DNA of 64,000 nucleotides from contig DAIDIO010000005.1 in the NCBI GenBank assembly GCA_027459325.1, positions 1-64,000 on the forward strand, given 5' to 3'. Position numbers and translations under genes: made by a program. This DNA is from Candidatus Saccharimonadota bacterium. GTDB lineage: Bacteria; Patescibacteriota; Saccharimonadia; Saccharimonadales; UBA4665. Of the stretch, positions 1-8,774 are shown piece by piece. Below the pieces are notes generated by a model. It made no database searches, had not been told where the DNA came from, and saw only the letters and a list, made by a program, of their open reading frames with translations. Numbering within the stretch: the stretch's first letter is position 1; every line of letters starts with the position of its first letter.

Positions 1-41
1 ATCCTACGCTAAAGATTCTAGCAAATCCAGATCAGATACGG

Positions 42-410
42 CTACTGGTCTATTATCTCCGAGACCATATCTGCAACCTGAGCAGGTGTGTGATGGGCTT
101 TTACAATATACCTTTCAATATTCAAGAATCTTATTTCTGACGGGGCGTCATCGCGGCTAATATTGGTCAGTATGACTACGCGTATTTTAGCCCCCTCCTC
201 AGATGTTCTTAGCTTCTTTAGCACTTCCACTCCGGACATTCCTGGCATCCGTAAATCCAAGAGTATGAGATCGGGATTAAAGTGACTTATTTCTGTAAGG
301 CCATCCTCCCCGTTTAGACAAACCTTTGCCTCATAACCGTTTTGGGCAAGCTTGAATTTATACATGTTAGCAATAGCTACTTCATCTTCAATAATCAGGA
401 CTTTTTTCAT
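42..410 (-). CDS. Stand-alone CheY-like response regulator receiver
   Basis: A single receiver domain of 122 residues with no output domain. It likely accepts a phosphate from a histidine kinase and acts by protein contact. The acidic pocket is visible at E8-D9-E10, the phospho-acceptor is D52 in LLDLRMPG, the switch threonine is T82 and the conserved lysine is K104 (YIVKA). The histidine kinase at 1839 has no receiver of its own and is a plausible partner, but it lies on the other strand two genes away, so the pairing is an inference. Family call is secure; the output is unknown. Confidence 0.93.
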   Translation of the reverse strand: MKKVLIIEDEVAIANMYKFKLAQNGYEAKVCLNGEDGLTEISHFNPDLILLDLRMPGMSGVEVLKKLRTSEEGAKIRVVILTNISRDDAPSEIRFLNIERYIVKAHHTPAQVADMVSEIIDQ

Positions 411-490
411 TGTTTGACAGTTTTATTATTTTATGTATTGACATTCTATCACATAAGCGGTATAATAACGAGGTTCTTTAGCAGATTAAG

Positions 491-530
491 CAGCGCTCTA
501 CCTTCAATAGTTATGAGGGATAGAGTGCTG
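491..530. promoter_or_regulatory. Hairpin between divergent genes
   Basis: CAGCGCTCTA (491-500) and TAGAGTGCTG (521-530) form a 10-bp inverted repeat with one G-U pair. CCTTCA/TGAGGG extends it inward across a bulge. A TTTATTT run follows on the plus strand. It sits between the receiver gene (minus) and the gene at 552 (plus), so it could be a terminator or attenuator in the 552 leader, or an operator. Nothing transcribed on the plus strand is visible upstream that would need terminating. Confidence 0.5.
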
Positions 531-551
531 TTTATTTAAATAAAGCAGTAA

Positions 552-902
552 ATGATGAATAATTATAAAGATCTTGAACCCACTATATATCGTCAACGTT
601 TAGTTATTGAAGGCTATCCAAAAAATTTAATAACGGACAAGCAGATAAAAGACTATCTTTCCGAGCTTTCTAATAATACTGGAATGAAACAACTTATCGA
701 ACCTGTAACACATAAAAGCGATACTTATGGATGGGCGGGATGGATTCATTGGGAAACTTCAGGAGCTCACTTTTACGCATGGGACGACCCTCTCTTTTTT
801 AGTGTAGATATTTATACTTGTAAAAAGTTTGACGCCAAAGAAGCTGTTGTATTTACGAAGAATTACTTCTCTACATCCCAGATCGAATATAAAGAATTTT
901 GA
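552..902 (+). CDS. S-adenosylmethionine decarboxylase-family protein (SpeD/SpeH-like pyruvoyl enzyme)
   Basis: A 116-residue protein whose C-terminal half follows the small bacterial AdoMet decarboxylase pattern: a strand ending in W-E-T-S, then aromatic residues, then VDIYTC. S70 aligns with the serine that self-cleaves to the pyruvoyl cofactor (Ser63 of the Thermotoga enzyme). C90 lies exactly 20 residues later, as Cys83 does. The position of the catalytic His68 is Tyr75 here, with His73 nearby, so chemistry may differ. SpeD homologues turned into ornithine or arginine decarboxylases are known. The next gene starts 18 nt downstream, so the two are probably co-transcribed. Substrate is not determined. 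Confidence 0.6.
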   Translation: MMNNYKDLEPTIYRQRLVIEGYPKNLITDKQIKDYLSELSNNTGMKQLIEPVTHKSDTYGWAGWIHWETSGAHFYAWDDPLFFSVDIYTCKKFDAKEAVVFTKNYFSTSQIEYKEF

Positions 903-919
903 TATTTCAGGAAATTATT

Positions 920-1780
920 ATGGTAGAAAAAATTATTGATTATCCGGAAGCTGAGAAGAATGCATTAAGTCAAGAATTTGATGTGCCTTACGAAGCGTAT
1001 CATCTCACACAAGAAGCTATGACAGATATCGAAAATGATATTGTAAAATGTTTTGAGGAGTCCTCTGGATTAAGGGATGGCATTGGAGTCTTTTTAGTAC
1101 AAGCTGATAATTATTTATCAGATTTTGGTCGCACAAGTGAAACAATTGCTTTTGAAAACGAAGGATATGACTTTCATCAAGGCATGGAACCATATGAGAC
1201 CAGATCTGAATTTCTCTATACAATTGACATGGACATAAGAAAAATCGCTCACGTCAAGCGGTTAGTAACGGCAAAGTCGGAAGAAGATATTATTAAAGAC
1301 GGAACAACAGGAGTAGAAGTGATTGACGACAGACTCACTACAAAAAATCCGGCGGAGCAGGCTTCCTTAGAAGAGATACTTACTCATCATCAGATAGATT
1401 CACCCGCAAAAATCATGAATGTAACAAGTAACCTAAATACAAAACGCGGTCAGAATAATGTCTTCATTAAACCATATTCTCTTTATAGCTATAAAGCAGT
1501 GTTTAATTTAGCATACGGTCGCGGATTATCTGCTTTAGTGGCGTACATGAACTCAAAAGCCTTCAGGTCCCTTAGGGTTGGTCTCGGAATAGAGAGCCAA
1601 CTTCTTGCAGGCAAAGAGTTTCATTTACCCGCTCCAGAAAAAGAAGGCGGTTATGACACTGATTATTTAGCGGTAGCTATATTTGCAACTCAAAACAACC
1701 TTGCAGCTTTCAGTACGGTTAACCGTCGACATCCAGGGTCGCTTTTGATTGCAAATATAGAAGTACCTATCTTTAGCTAA
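920..1780 (+). CDS. Unrecognised protein, possibly acyltransferase-like
   Basis: A 286-residue soluble protein without signal peptide or membrane segment. ATG at 920 is chosen because an AGGA site lies 7 nt upstream; an in-frame TTG at 899 overlaps the previous gene but has no such site. Regions such as FLYTIDMDIRKIAHVKRL and the following half faintly recall the acyl-homoserine-lactone synthase/GNAT fold, but no catalytic motif is clear. Close coupling to the AdoMet-decarboxylase-like gene suggests a shared pathway, perhaps modifying an amine. This is a guess from context. Confidence 0.8.
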   Translation: MVEKIIDYPEAEKNALSQEFDVPYEAYHLTQEAMTDIENDIVKCFEESSGLRDGIGVFLVQADNYLSDFGRTSETIAFENEGYDFHQGMEPYETRSEFLYTIDMDIRKIAHVKRLVTAKSEEDIIKDGTTGVEVIDDRLTTKNPAEQASLEEILTHHQIDSPAKIMNVTSNLNTKRGQNNVFIKPYSLYSYKAVFNLAYGRGLSALVAYMNSKAFRSLRVGLGIESQLLAGKEFHLPAPEKEGGYDTDYLAVAIFATQNNLAAFSTVNRRHPGSLLIANIEVPIFS

Positions 1781-1838
1781 ATTTAAAAAAGTTACATAGC
1801 CAAGCTATTTTACCTAGTACCTGTTAGAATTTAAGCAT

Positions 1839-4013
1839 ATGCAATATGCTACCTTGTTAATACTTGCATTTGTTCAGGTTATATTTAGCGTCATCCTGAG
1901 TTACAAACGAAAGTATAAAGTTTCTCGCTACTTCTTACTGCTAAGCTCGTCTCTATTTGTATGGACTTTATGTAATTTAGAACTAACCTACATTTTAAAC
2001 AACTTCAGTAGTACAAGTCACTATGACATTAGGCTGATTAATCTTATAAATACTGCCGGCTTTTTTACAGGAACAGCTTTACTCTTGATCTTTTATCGAA
2101 TCATGCGTATTTTCCCACTTGAACATAAGGAGAATCGTATATCAAGATCAGTAACTATTTCAGGATCTATTATTATTCTGATAACTCTTATCAAAAAAGT
2201 AACTGGTTATTATATAGTTTCGGGCAGCAAATTAGTTTACCATTACGAAACTCTTACTTTACTCTTAGTCATCATCTTTGTGATTGTAGCAGTGCTATCA
2301 ATAATTACGTTAAGTCAAAGCTTAAATAGACATATAAACCAAGAGGTGAAAAGTCAGGCTAAAACAATTCTTGCCGCATTCATAATTACTGCAGGTGCAA
2401 CTGTATTTCTATTATTAATATCACCTTTAATCTTTAATTCTGATAAGTATATATTTTTTGGCTACTACACCCCGTTTATATTATCCATAATGATCTTTTA
2501 TAGCATGGTTAAGCAGAAGTTTTTAGATTTCCAATTTATCATAGCTAGATCCTTTGCATACTTATTTACACTAATAACTTTTACGCTTGCTTTTATTTTA
2601 GTTACTTTCACTATAACGAATTATCTTCTCACCACTTCGCCTAATTCTCCGACTACAAGGTGGGTATATATCTTTTTAGCTTTATGTCTGGCTTTTGCTT
2701 TTGAGCCTATGAAGAAGTTTTTTGACCGTAGTACTAATAAGTACTTTTTCCGGGACTCATATGACGCGCAACGGTTTTTAGATGAACTTAACAAGACAAT
2801 TATTGACAATATTGAACTTGGGATATTACTACAAAGCACAGCGCTAGTTATTCAGAAATATTTGAAGTGTGAATACGTTATATATGCTATCCAGACAGAG
2901 GATATGAAAAGTTTTAGATTTGTAGACCCCAATGGTATTACGACCATTACTGACTTTAATCTCATTCTAAGAACTATTGAGCAAAAAGAAGACTGGGTAT
3001 TTGTTTATGATGATCTTGAAAATCAGGAACAAAGTCTCAAGCATGCTTTAAGAGAAAGAAAAATCGCAGTATTAGCAAAGCTAAATCCGGTTAATTTATC
3101 TGAAGCACATAAGCAAAACTTTTTGATACTAGGTTATAAAAGCAGCGGTAATCCATACAATAGCCTTGATATAAAGATGTTGGATATTATTGCAAAGGAG
3201 ATGACAATTTCTATCCAAAATGCACTTCGCTTCGAAGAGATACAAAACTTCAATACTACTTTGCAAGAGAAGGTGTTTGAAGCCACGCGAAAGTTGAGGC
3301 GTGCAAATGAAAAGCTTAGAGCACTCGATGAGACCAAGGATGACTTCATTAGTATGGCCTCTCACCAATTACGCACTCCCCTGACTAGTATTAAAGGATA
3401 CTTAAGTATGTTGCTGGATGGCGACGCTGGCGAACTGAGCCCAACTCAGAAAGATATGATCAGCCAGGCGTTTATTAGCTCACAGCGCATGGTTTTCTTG
3501 ATAGCCGATATGCTTAATGTATCACGCCTAAAGACGGGTAAGTTTGTAATTGAAGCCAAAGAGGTGCAATTAAGCACGCTTATTGAAGAAGAAATTAACC
3601 AGCTTAAGGAAACGGCCGCCGCTAAATCAATTGAAATTGAGTATAGCAAGCCTGAAGATTTTCCTGTTCTAATGCTAGATGAGACTAAGATCCGTCAGGT
3701 TATTATGAACTTTTCAGATAACGCCATATATTACACACCTGAGGGCGGTAAGATTACCATTCAGTTACTTAATAAAGAACATAGCATAGAACTCAGAGTT
3801 AAAGATAACGGTATCGGTGTACCTAAGAGCGAACAACATCATTTGTTTACGAAATTTTACCGCGCAACTAACGCTAGGAAAGCCCGTCCTGATGGTACCG
3901 GCCTTGGCTTATATATGGCTAAGAAGGTTATCATTGGTCTAGGCGGCGCAATTATATTTGAAAGTAGCGAAGGTAAGGGCAGCACCTTCGGCTTCATCTT
4001 TCCTAAGAAGTAA
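1839..4013 (+). CDS. Membrane sensor histidine kinase, 7-TM-type N-terminus
   Basis: A 724-residue membrane kinase. Residues 1-290 hold about eight hydrophobic helices resembling the 7TM histidine-kinase sensor region. Residues 310-470 look like a GAF-type domain, and 470-500 a charged coiled coil. HisKA follows, with phospho-acceptor H509 in SMASHQLRTPLTS. The HATPase domain has the N box (SDNAIYYTP), G1 box (VKDNGIGVP) and G2 box (GTGLGLYMA). There is no receiver domain. It would autophosphorylate in response to a membrane or external signal and pass phosphate to a separate regulator, possibly that at 42-410. A surface-protein gene follows after 72 nt. Confidence 0.93.
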   Translation: MQYATLLILAFVQVIFSVILSYKRKYKVSRYFLLLSSSLFVWTLCNLELTYILNNFSSTSHYDIRLINLINTAGFFTGTALLLIFYRIMRIFPLEHKENRISRSVTISGSIIILITLIKKVTGYYIVSGSKLVYHYETLTLLLVIIFVIVAVLSIITLSQSLNRHINQEVKSQAKTILAAFIITAGATVFLLLISPLIFNSDKYIFFGYYTPFILSIMIFYSMVKQKFLDFQFIIARSFAYLFTLITFTLAFILVTFTITNYLLTTSPNSPTTRWVYIFLALCLAFAFEPMKKFFDRSTNKYFFRDSYDAQRFLDELNKTIIDNIELGILLQSTALVIQKYLKCEYVIYAIQTEDMKSFRFVDPNGITTITDFNLILRTIEQKEDWVFVYDDLENQEQSLKHALRERKIAVLAKLNPVNLSEAHKQNFLILGYKSSGNPYNSLDIKMLDIIAKEMTISIQNALRFEEIQNFNTTLQEKVFEATRKLRRANEKLRALDETKDDFISMASHQLRTPLTSIKGYLSMLLDGDAGELSPTQKDMISQAFISSQRMVFLIADMLNVSRLKTGKFVIEAKEVQLSTLIEEEINQLKETAAAKSIEIEYSKPEDFPVLMLDETKIRQVIMNFSDNAIYYTPEGGKITIQLLNKEHSIELRVKDNGIGVPKSEQHHLFTKFYRATNARKARPDGTGLGLYMAKKVIIGLGGAIIFESSEGKGSTFGFIFPKK

Positions 4014-4027
4014 TAAAAATAACAGAC

Positions 4028-4078
4028 GCTCCTCAGCCACGTAAGCAATAATAGGGTCTATCAGACAAGCAGAGGAGC
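4028..4078 (+). promoter_or_regulatory. Inverted repeat that can mask the ribosome-binding site of the 4086 gene
   Basis: GCTCCTC (4028-4034) is the exact reverse complement of GAGGAGC (4072-4078). The second arm contains the AGGAG Shine-Dalgarno site that serves ATG 4086, 8 nt away. In RNA the pairing would hide the site, so translation may be controlled by structure or a ligand. The loop is about 37 nt. Confidence 0.5.
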
Positions 4079-4085
4079 TGCCTCA

Positions 4086-4988
4086 ATGATTCGAGACCTT
4101 ATTCAGAGATTAGTCTACAAAACTTCCACTTTTATTATCCTTATAGCCCTGATTCTTACTGGCTTAAGCTTAAATCTGGCTGTTGGTAGTGCGGATAACT
4201 TAAGCGCTAGCAGAACTTCCAGCTGTAACGGTAGTCCAGACAATGTAATTTATTGTGGTGTTCCAAGTATCGCAAGCCTTATTAACAAATACGATAATGG
4301 CGATAGCCGTAATACCGCTTCAAGCATCCAGTCTATTTATAGCTATTTCCATATATCGTCTGCGGATATTCATGCCATGAACGGATCTAATGGTGAAGAA
4401 ACAGTAACGCTAGGAAAGGTAGATAAAAATGGTAATGTTTATGGGGCGGGCGGCAAACTGGTTGCTCGTGATGCCATAACGGCAGGCCGCCAGAACATTG
4501 CCGGAAGTACAGCTAAATCAGCCAGTGGCACGACGTTTTACGTTAGGAAAACCAGTGTATCTTTCGCCAGTAACAGCTTAGATGCTTACATTATTATGCT
4601 AAAAGGCCGATTTAGTTTCGCGGTATTAGTTAGTTGCGGCAACCCAGTAGTTGCTACATCAGTTGTGGAGCAGACGCCGAAACCAGTTAAAGTACATAAG
4701 TCAGTGTCAACTAAGACAACTTCGACTGGTTCGACAACTATCGTCAATGAGACTTGCAGCAATAATATTAACAATATTGATGAAGGCGGAACTTGTTCCA
4801 GCGTGAGTACTACTCAACCCCCTCCAAATAATGTTACGGTGTCTTCAACTCCTACTGAGTCAAGTCAAACACCTGCCAGTACTCTAGTAAACACCGGGCC
4901 AGGCGATATTATAGGGTTATTTGCAGTAACAACCATCGCTGGCTTTATAGTCTTCAGGATATTTCTAAGCCGAAAACTAAACAGTTAA
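4086..4988 (+). CDS. Secreted surface protein with C-terminal LVNTGPG anchor
   Basis: A 300-residue exported protein. A basic start and hydrophobic stretch (about residues 13-35) form a signal peptide. The middle carries a globular domain beginning near a Cys pair, then a Ser/Thr/Pro-rich linker from about residue 205. The C-terminus has LVNTGPG, a hydrophobic helix and a basic tail (SRKLNS), the layout of a sortase sorting signal with V in place of P. The same ending occurs in the proteins at 11349 and 17919. A strong AGGAG site precedes the start. The function of the exposed domain is unknown. Confidence 0.85.
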   Translation: MIRDLIQRLVYKTSTFIILIALILTGLSLNLAVGSADNLSASRTSSCNGSPDNVIYCGVPSIASLINKYDNGDSRNTASSIQSIYSYFHISSADIHAMNGSNGEETVTLGKVDKNGNVYGAGGKLVARDAITAGRQNIAGSTAKSASGTTFYVRKTSVSFASNSLDAYIIMLKGRFSFAVLVSCGNPVVATSVVEQTPKPVKVHKSVSTKTTSTGSTTIVNETCSNNINNIDEGGTCSSVSTTQPPPNNVTVSSTPTESSQTPASTLVNTGPGDIIGLFAVTTIAGFIVFRIFLSRKLNS

Positions 4989-4999
4989 ACTATATGGAC

Positions 5000-6409
5000 T
5001 TAGTCTTCACCCTTAAGTAATTTTTCAAGAATGTGGTGAGGTATTCGGAAGTGATAGTTTGTCGGTAGGTTATGAGCCATAGCCGTAGTCAAGTGATTGT
5101 ATGACAGAACCTGTTGAATATGGTTGGCCACAACAGTTTGTGCTTGTTGGGCACTTAGCTCTGGATTATGGGAAGACACAATATTTGCCATCGTTGACCA
5201 CGTTGAACTGTGTTCAGGTGTCAGGGTGAATTCATTTGCTTTTGCTGTTTCTGCCACCCTGTGACTGTCTGAAACTTTGTGCGCCGCAGCGTGAGTGTGC
5301 TTGGCAGCCTCATGAATGTGTTTCGCCGTATGGTGAACCGGATCTAAGACTAATGTATGGCCAAGGTGGTTAGCGTTCGATGCTTTAGGCAATAGGCTTT
5401 CCAAGTTGCTATATGGCGCACTGCTAGGCGTTTTTGTGGCATGGGAGGCCAAGCTATGAGTCATTCCATGAGCTCCACCCTTATTTTCCAATAGGTATAG
5501 GGCCACAGCAGCAGCACCTAATAGGCCGCCAGCTGCTAAAACACGTGCGGCTTTATTCTTATTATCTTTACTTTTCAGTTCCTGAAGCTTATTAGTGCTC
5601 TGGAGTATTGCCCCATGCAGTTTAATACAGGCTAGCAACGGTAGCTTCCTGATTCGTGAGATTCTACTACCTCGGTCTATATCAGCACTGATTGCTTGAT
5701 CAGCAGTATTTTGATTAGCCGGAAGACTTGCTGAATCACTAGCAGCTGCTTCTAGAAGATCATGAGCTTCAACGAAAGGTTCTTGCCATGCTCCATATTT
5801 AATAAGTGCACTGTATTTATCTAATTGCTCGGTATCTTTTGTGCTGACTTCGTCAACTTTAGCGATTACCCGCTTAACCGGTGCAGTAATATGATTACTG
5901 TCAATATGCCACTCTTCGCCAATTGTTAGACTTGGAATTGTTGTCTCTTCAGGCACGACTAAGTTCCTGAGATCACCATTTTCATCCAATTCAAGTTCAG
6001 CTATTCTATCATTCGTTACTAAGTATTTTTTATCATCCACTGTTTCCACAATGGCCTCAGAAGCCTTAGTATTAACAAGTTCGTCTATGTTAACCTCAAC
6101 ATTATCTCGTTGGTATAACTCAGCTATGGTTACCGTATCATTAACTTCTTCATAGCGAAAAGTAGTATAGTCTTTCAGTTTCACTATTTCATGCCGGGGG
6201 TCGATATAAGCGGAACTGATAACTGTAGGTGCAGATTCGGTATTTATGGTTAGGGCTTCAGATGACATTTTGCTTAGCTCTGCTAGAGTCCGAGCCTCAT
6301 TATCTGATGCTTGGTCTTGTGCTAAAGTCAGTTCTTCAACAGCTTGAATTACGTAGTTATCTCGAACCTTTCTTTCCATCTCTAAACTTTCCATCAAACT
6401 TTCACTCAT
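5000..6409 (-). CDS. Unrecognised membrane protein with His-rich segment and LysM-like C-terminus
   Basis: A 469-residue protein. Residues 1-300 are acidic and probably cytoplasmic. One membrane helix follows at about 305-325 (RVLAAGGLLGAAAVALYLL), then an Ala/His-rich segment with many H residues near 355-390, which could bind metal. The last 70 residues end in ...LPTNYHFRIPHHILEKL and resemble a LysM-type unit. An AAGGA site before ATG supports this start. An internal MSSEALTI near residue 48 is identical to the first eight residues of the DUF58 protein at 8775. It faces away from the MoxR cluster and shares the 6410-6639 intergenic region with it. Confidence 0.8.
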   Translation of the reverse strand: MSESLMESLEMERKVRDNYVIQAVEELTLAQDQASDNEARTLAELSKMSSEALTINTESAPTVISSAYIDPRHEIVKLKDYTTFRYEEVNDTVTIAELYQRDNVEVNIDELVNTKASEAIVETVDDKKYLVTNDRIAELELDENGDLRNLVVPEETTIPSLTIGEEWHIDSNHITAPVKRVIAKVDEVSTKDTEQLDKYSALIKYGAWQEPFVEAHDLLEAAASDSASLPANQNTADQAISADIDRGSRISRIRKLPLLACIKLHGAILQSTNKLQELKSKDNKNKAARVLAAGGLLGAAAVALYLLENKGGAHGMTHSLASHATKTPSSAPYSNLESLLPKASNANHLGHTLVLDPVHHTAKHIHEAAKHTHAAAHKVSDSHRVAETAKANEFTLTPEHSSTWSTMANIVSSHNPELSAQQAQTVVANHIQQVLSYNHLTTAMAHNLPTNYHFRIPHHILEKLLKGED

Positions 6410-6639
6410 CTGAATAAGTCCTTTCTTAGAAGTCCTTTATGCCAAATTATGGCCTTAGAATCAAAACATACTTTAGCAAACTTATGACAAATTGTCAAGT
6501 ATGATGTACTACGGCTATTACAGTACTGGCTGTCTTTTTATATATATGATTCTATGCATATAATTAACGTTCACAACAATATTGACAGAAAAACATTAAT
6601 ATGCTAGTATTACCTAGTAATAATTTAACAGGTGGTAAT

Positions 6640-7704
6640 ATGCCCTTTGTAAATGAACTGATAGAAACAGCACAGCACGTACCAGAACTGGATTCAGTTT
6701 CTGATGCTGCTAAAATGCTTGCAAGTTTTGCGGTAGCCGGCACTGCCGGAATATTTGGGTATAGGAGGTATAACCAAGCTGTCGATGAGTACGCCGCTGA
6801 CGCTTCAGACCCAGTACTACTGTACGACACTATTAAAAGCATTAAGCATGTTGATGATCATAATGCTGAATCAGCTTTTAAAGAAAACCGACGAAAAAGA
6901 TTAATGCCGGTTGCTCTTTGGTTGTCTGGTGTTGCAATCCTAGGCGGCAGCTATTTTGGTAATTTGAATGCAAAGATTACTAAGGCTGACAGCGAAGCCA
7001 GCGTAGCATTTGTAAGTGGAGTTACACCATCAATGTGGCAGACGGAGGCAGCTGGTACTTACGAAGGGAAGAAGCTTACCCGCAGTCAAGCTGTAATCGA
7101 TGGCTTAAAGCAGGCAGAGGCTACATATCATGGCGCAATGTCAGTTATTGACGCCGGATACACTAATGAAACAGTTATTCCTATGTCGAAGAACTGGAAC
7201 TCCTTCCTTAATAATTTAAACAGTAATAAATATGAGCAAAGGCAAGGCAATTACTTAAACCTCGTTGCAGCAATGAAGATAGCTGCCGAAACACTGCCAC
7301 TGAATGGTAATACTAATAAGCGTTCAGGCACTGAAGTAGTGGCTACCGACGGTATCACAGACGACAGCAACGGACAAATAGCCAATGAGGTAAATACTCT
7401 TAAGAATAGCGGTATTAAAGTTGAATTTATTGTGCCAGGCAATACAACTGATATGTATAAGCTGACCCCGTCTAGTCCTAGCACATCAGCTGCTCCGCAG
7501 GTGCAAAAGTTTGCTTCAACCGGCGCTGAATATAAGACACCAGTTACTGCCGAAGCTATAGTCAACGACACTAAGGCTACCATTCACGCGGCTGGCAATA
7601 CGCCGGAAAGACTGCCGTATCTTCCAGCATATTTGCTTGGCGGAATACTACTGTTTGCCGCTGGAGTTAAAGAATACCTACAAAGAATTAATCGAGTCGT
7701 TTAA
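6640..7704 (+). CDS. VWA-like membrane protein of the MoxR/DUF58 cluster
   Basis: A 354-residue protein from ATG 6640, preferred because AGGTGG lies just upstream; an earlier in-frame ATG at 6601 lacks a site. Membrane helices occur near residues 24-40, 88-108 and close to the C-terminus. Between the second and third is a region with the VWA order: a first strand (VAFVSGVTPSM), a helix, and a late strand VVATDGITDD followed by a helix and GIKVEFIVPG. The metal site that is normally DxSxS reads G-V-T-P-S, so it looks degenerate. The arrangement resembles Bat-type proteins that work with MoxR ATPases. The VWA call is by eye. Confidence 0.7.
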   Translation: MPFVNELIETAQHVPELDSVSDAAKMLASFAVAGTAGIFGYRRYNQAVDEYAADASDPVLLYDTIKSIKHVDDHNAESAFKENRRKRLMPVALWLSGVAILGGSYFGNLNAKITKADSEASVAFVSGVTPSMWQTEAAGTYEGKKLTRSQAVIDGLKQAEATYHGAMSVIDAGYTNETVIPMSKNWNSFLNNLNSNKYEQRQGNYLNLVAAMKIAAETLPLNGNTNKRSGTEVVATDGITDDSNGQIANEVNTLKNSGIKVEFIVPGNTTDMYKLTPSSPSTSAAPQVQKFASTGAEYKTPVTAEAIVNDTKATIHAAGNTPERLPYLPAYLLGGILLFAAGVKEYLQRINRVV

Positions 7705-7722
7705 AGGAGCAGGAGAATAATC

Positions 7723-8751
7723 ATGGCAATTATAAATGAAAGTATAGGAGAAAACGTTATGACAAATTTAGAAAACCCGGAAGATCGGGCAATTAGAGGT
7801 AGTTTTATAGACACTGAATTACAGGAGTCTCACGCAACTCTGCAGGCCTTAGAAGCCGAGGTTGGACGAGTGGTAGTTATTGATGACGAAAAGCTAGAAG
7901 CAGTTATTGGCGGAGTTGTATTAGGCAGGTTATTACTTACCGGATCATTTGGTACAGGAAAAACCGAAATAGCCAAAGCTATTGCCGGAGCTATTAACGG
8001 TACTTATGGCCATGTACAAGGAACATCAGATCTTATGCCATCCGATGTACTTGGTAAGGCAATATATAACCCGGCAACACGTCAAATGGAGTTTGCGAAA
8101 GGCCCAATATTTTCAGAAGTTTTCTTCTTTGACGAAGGAAACAGGGCTACTCCTAAGACAAAATCAGCCATGCTCGAAGCTGCTAACAGCGGTGAAGTAA
8201 CGCCTGCTGGTATAAATGAAACATATAAATTACCCGCTTCACAGGTTCAAATTGAAGCTCGAAACGATTTCGATATAGAAGAGGGAACGTACCCTACTCC
8301 TCAGGCCGATGATGACCGTAAAAAAGTTGGCGTATTAATGACTCTCACCAAAGAACAGAAGCATGAGATAGCTGGTAGACGTGCTTACGGCACACCTGAA
8401 GTTAAAGCTGTTGTAGAAAGTCCTAGCCGAATCGGTCAGATAAGAGAGAATCTCGGGAGGATTTCAGTTAGTCGTGATCTAACATCGGCAATAGTTGAAT
8501 TCGGTGAAGCTTTAGCATCCGATGAAAAACTCGAACAAGGTCAACTTGCTGGCGCCCGTCACATTAACGATATGATTGATCTGTCGCGTGTTCATGCTTT
8601 AGCCCGCGGCAGCCTAAAAATCAATAAAGAAGATGTTCAATTCGCAGCTAAATATACACTACCCCATCGAATCCGCACTACCTATGACGCTCAGAACAAT
8701 GGTGTTAGCGCTATGGATATTGTAAAAGATAAATTGAACTTAATTAGCTAA
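7723..8751 (+). CDS. MoxR-family AAA+ ATPase
   Basis: A 342-residue ATPase. Walker A is GSFGTGKTE, Walker B is VFFFDEGNRA, and the sensor-1 region reads EARNDFDIEEGTYPTP, close to the MoxR consensus. MoxR ATPases act as chaperones for VWA proteins. It lies between the VWA-like gene (18 nt upstream) and DUF58 (23 nt downstream), the classic order. Two in-frame starts each have a good site: ATG 7723 after GGAGCAGGAG and ATG 7759 after AGGAG, so two forms may be made. Confidence 0.93.
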   Translation: MAIINESIGENVMTNLENPEDRAIRGSFIDTELQESHATLQALEAEVGRVVVIDDEKLEAVIGGVVLGRLLLTGSFGTGKTEIAKAIAGAINGTYGHVQGTSDLMPSDVLGKAIYNPATRQMEFAKGPIFSEVFFFDEGNRATPKTKSAMLEAANSGEVTPAGINETYKLPASQVQIEARNDFDIEEGTYPTPQADDDRKKVGVLMTLTKEQKHEIAGRRAYGTPEVKAVVESPSRIGQIRENLGRISVSRDLTSAIVEFGEALASDEKLEQGQLAGARHINDMIDLSRVHALARGSLKINKEDVQFAAKYTLPHRIRTTYDAQNNGVSAMDIVKDKLNLIS

Positions 8752-8774
8752 CAACCGATTAAAGGTTAAGCACC

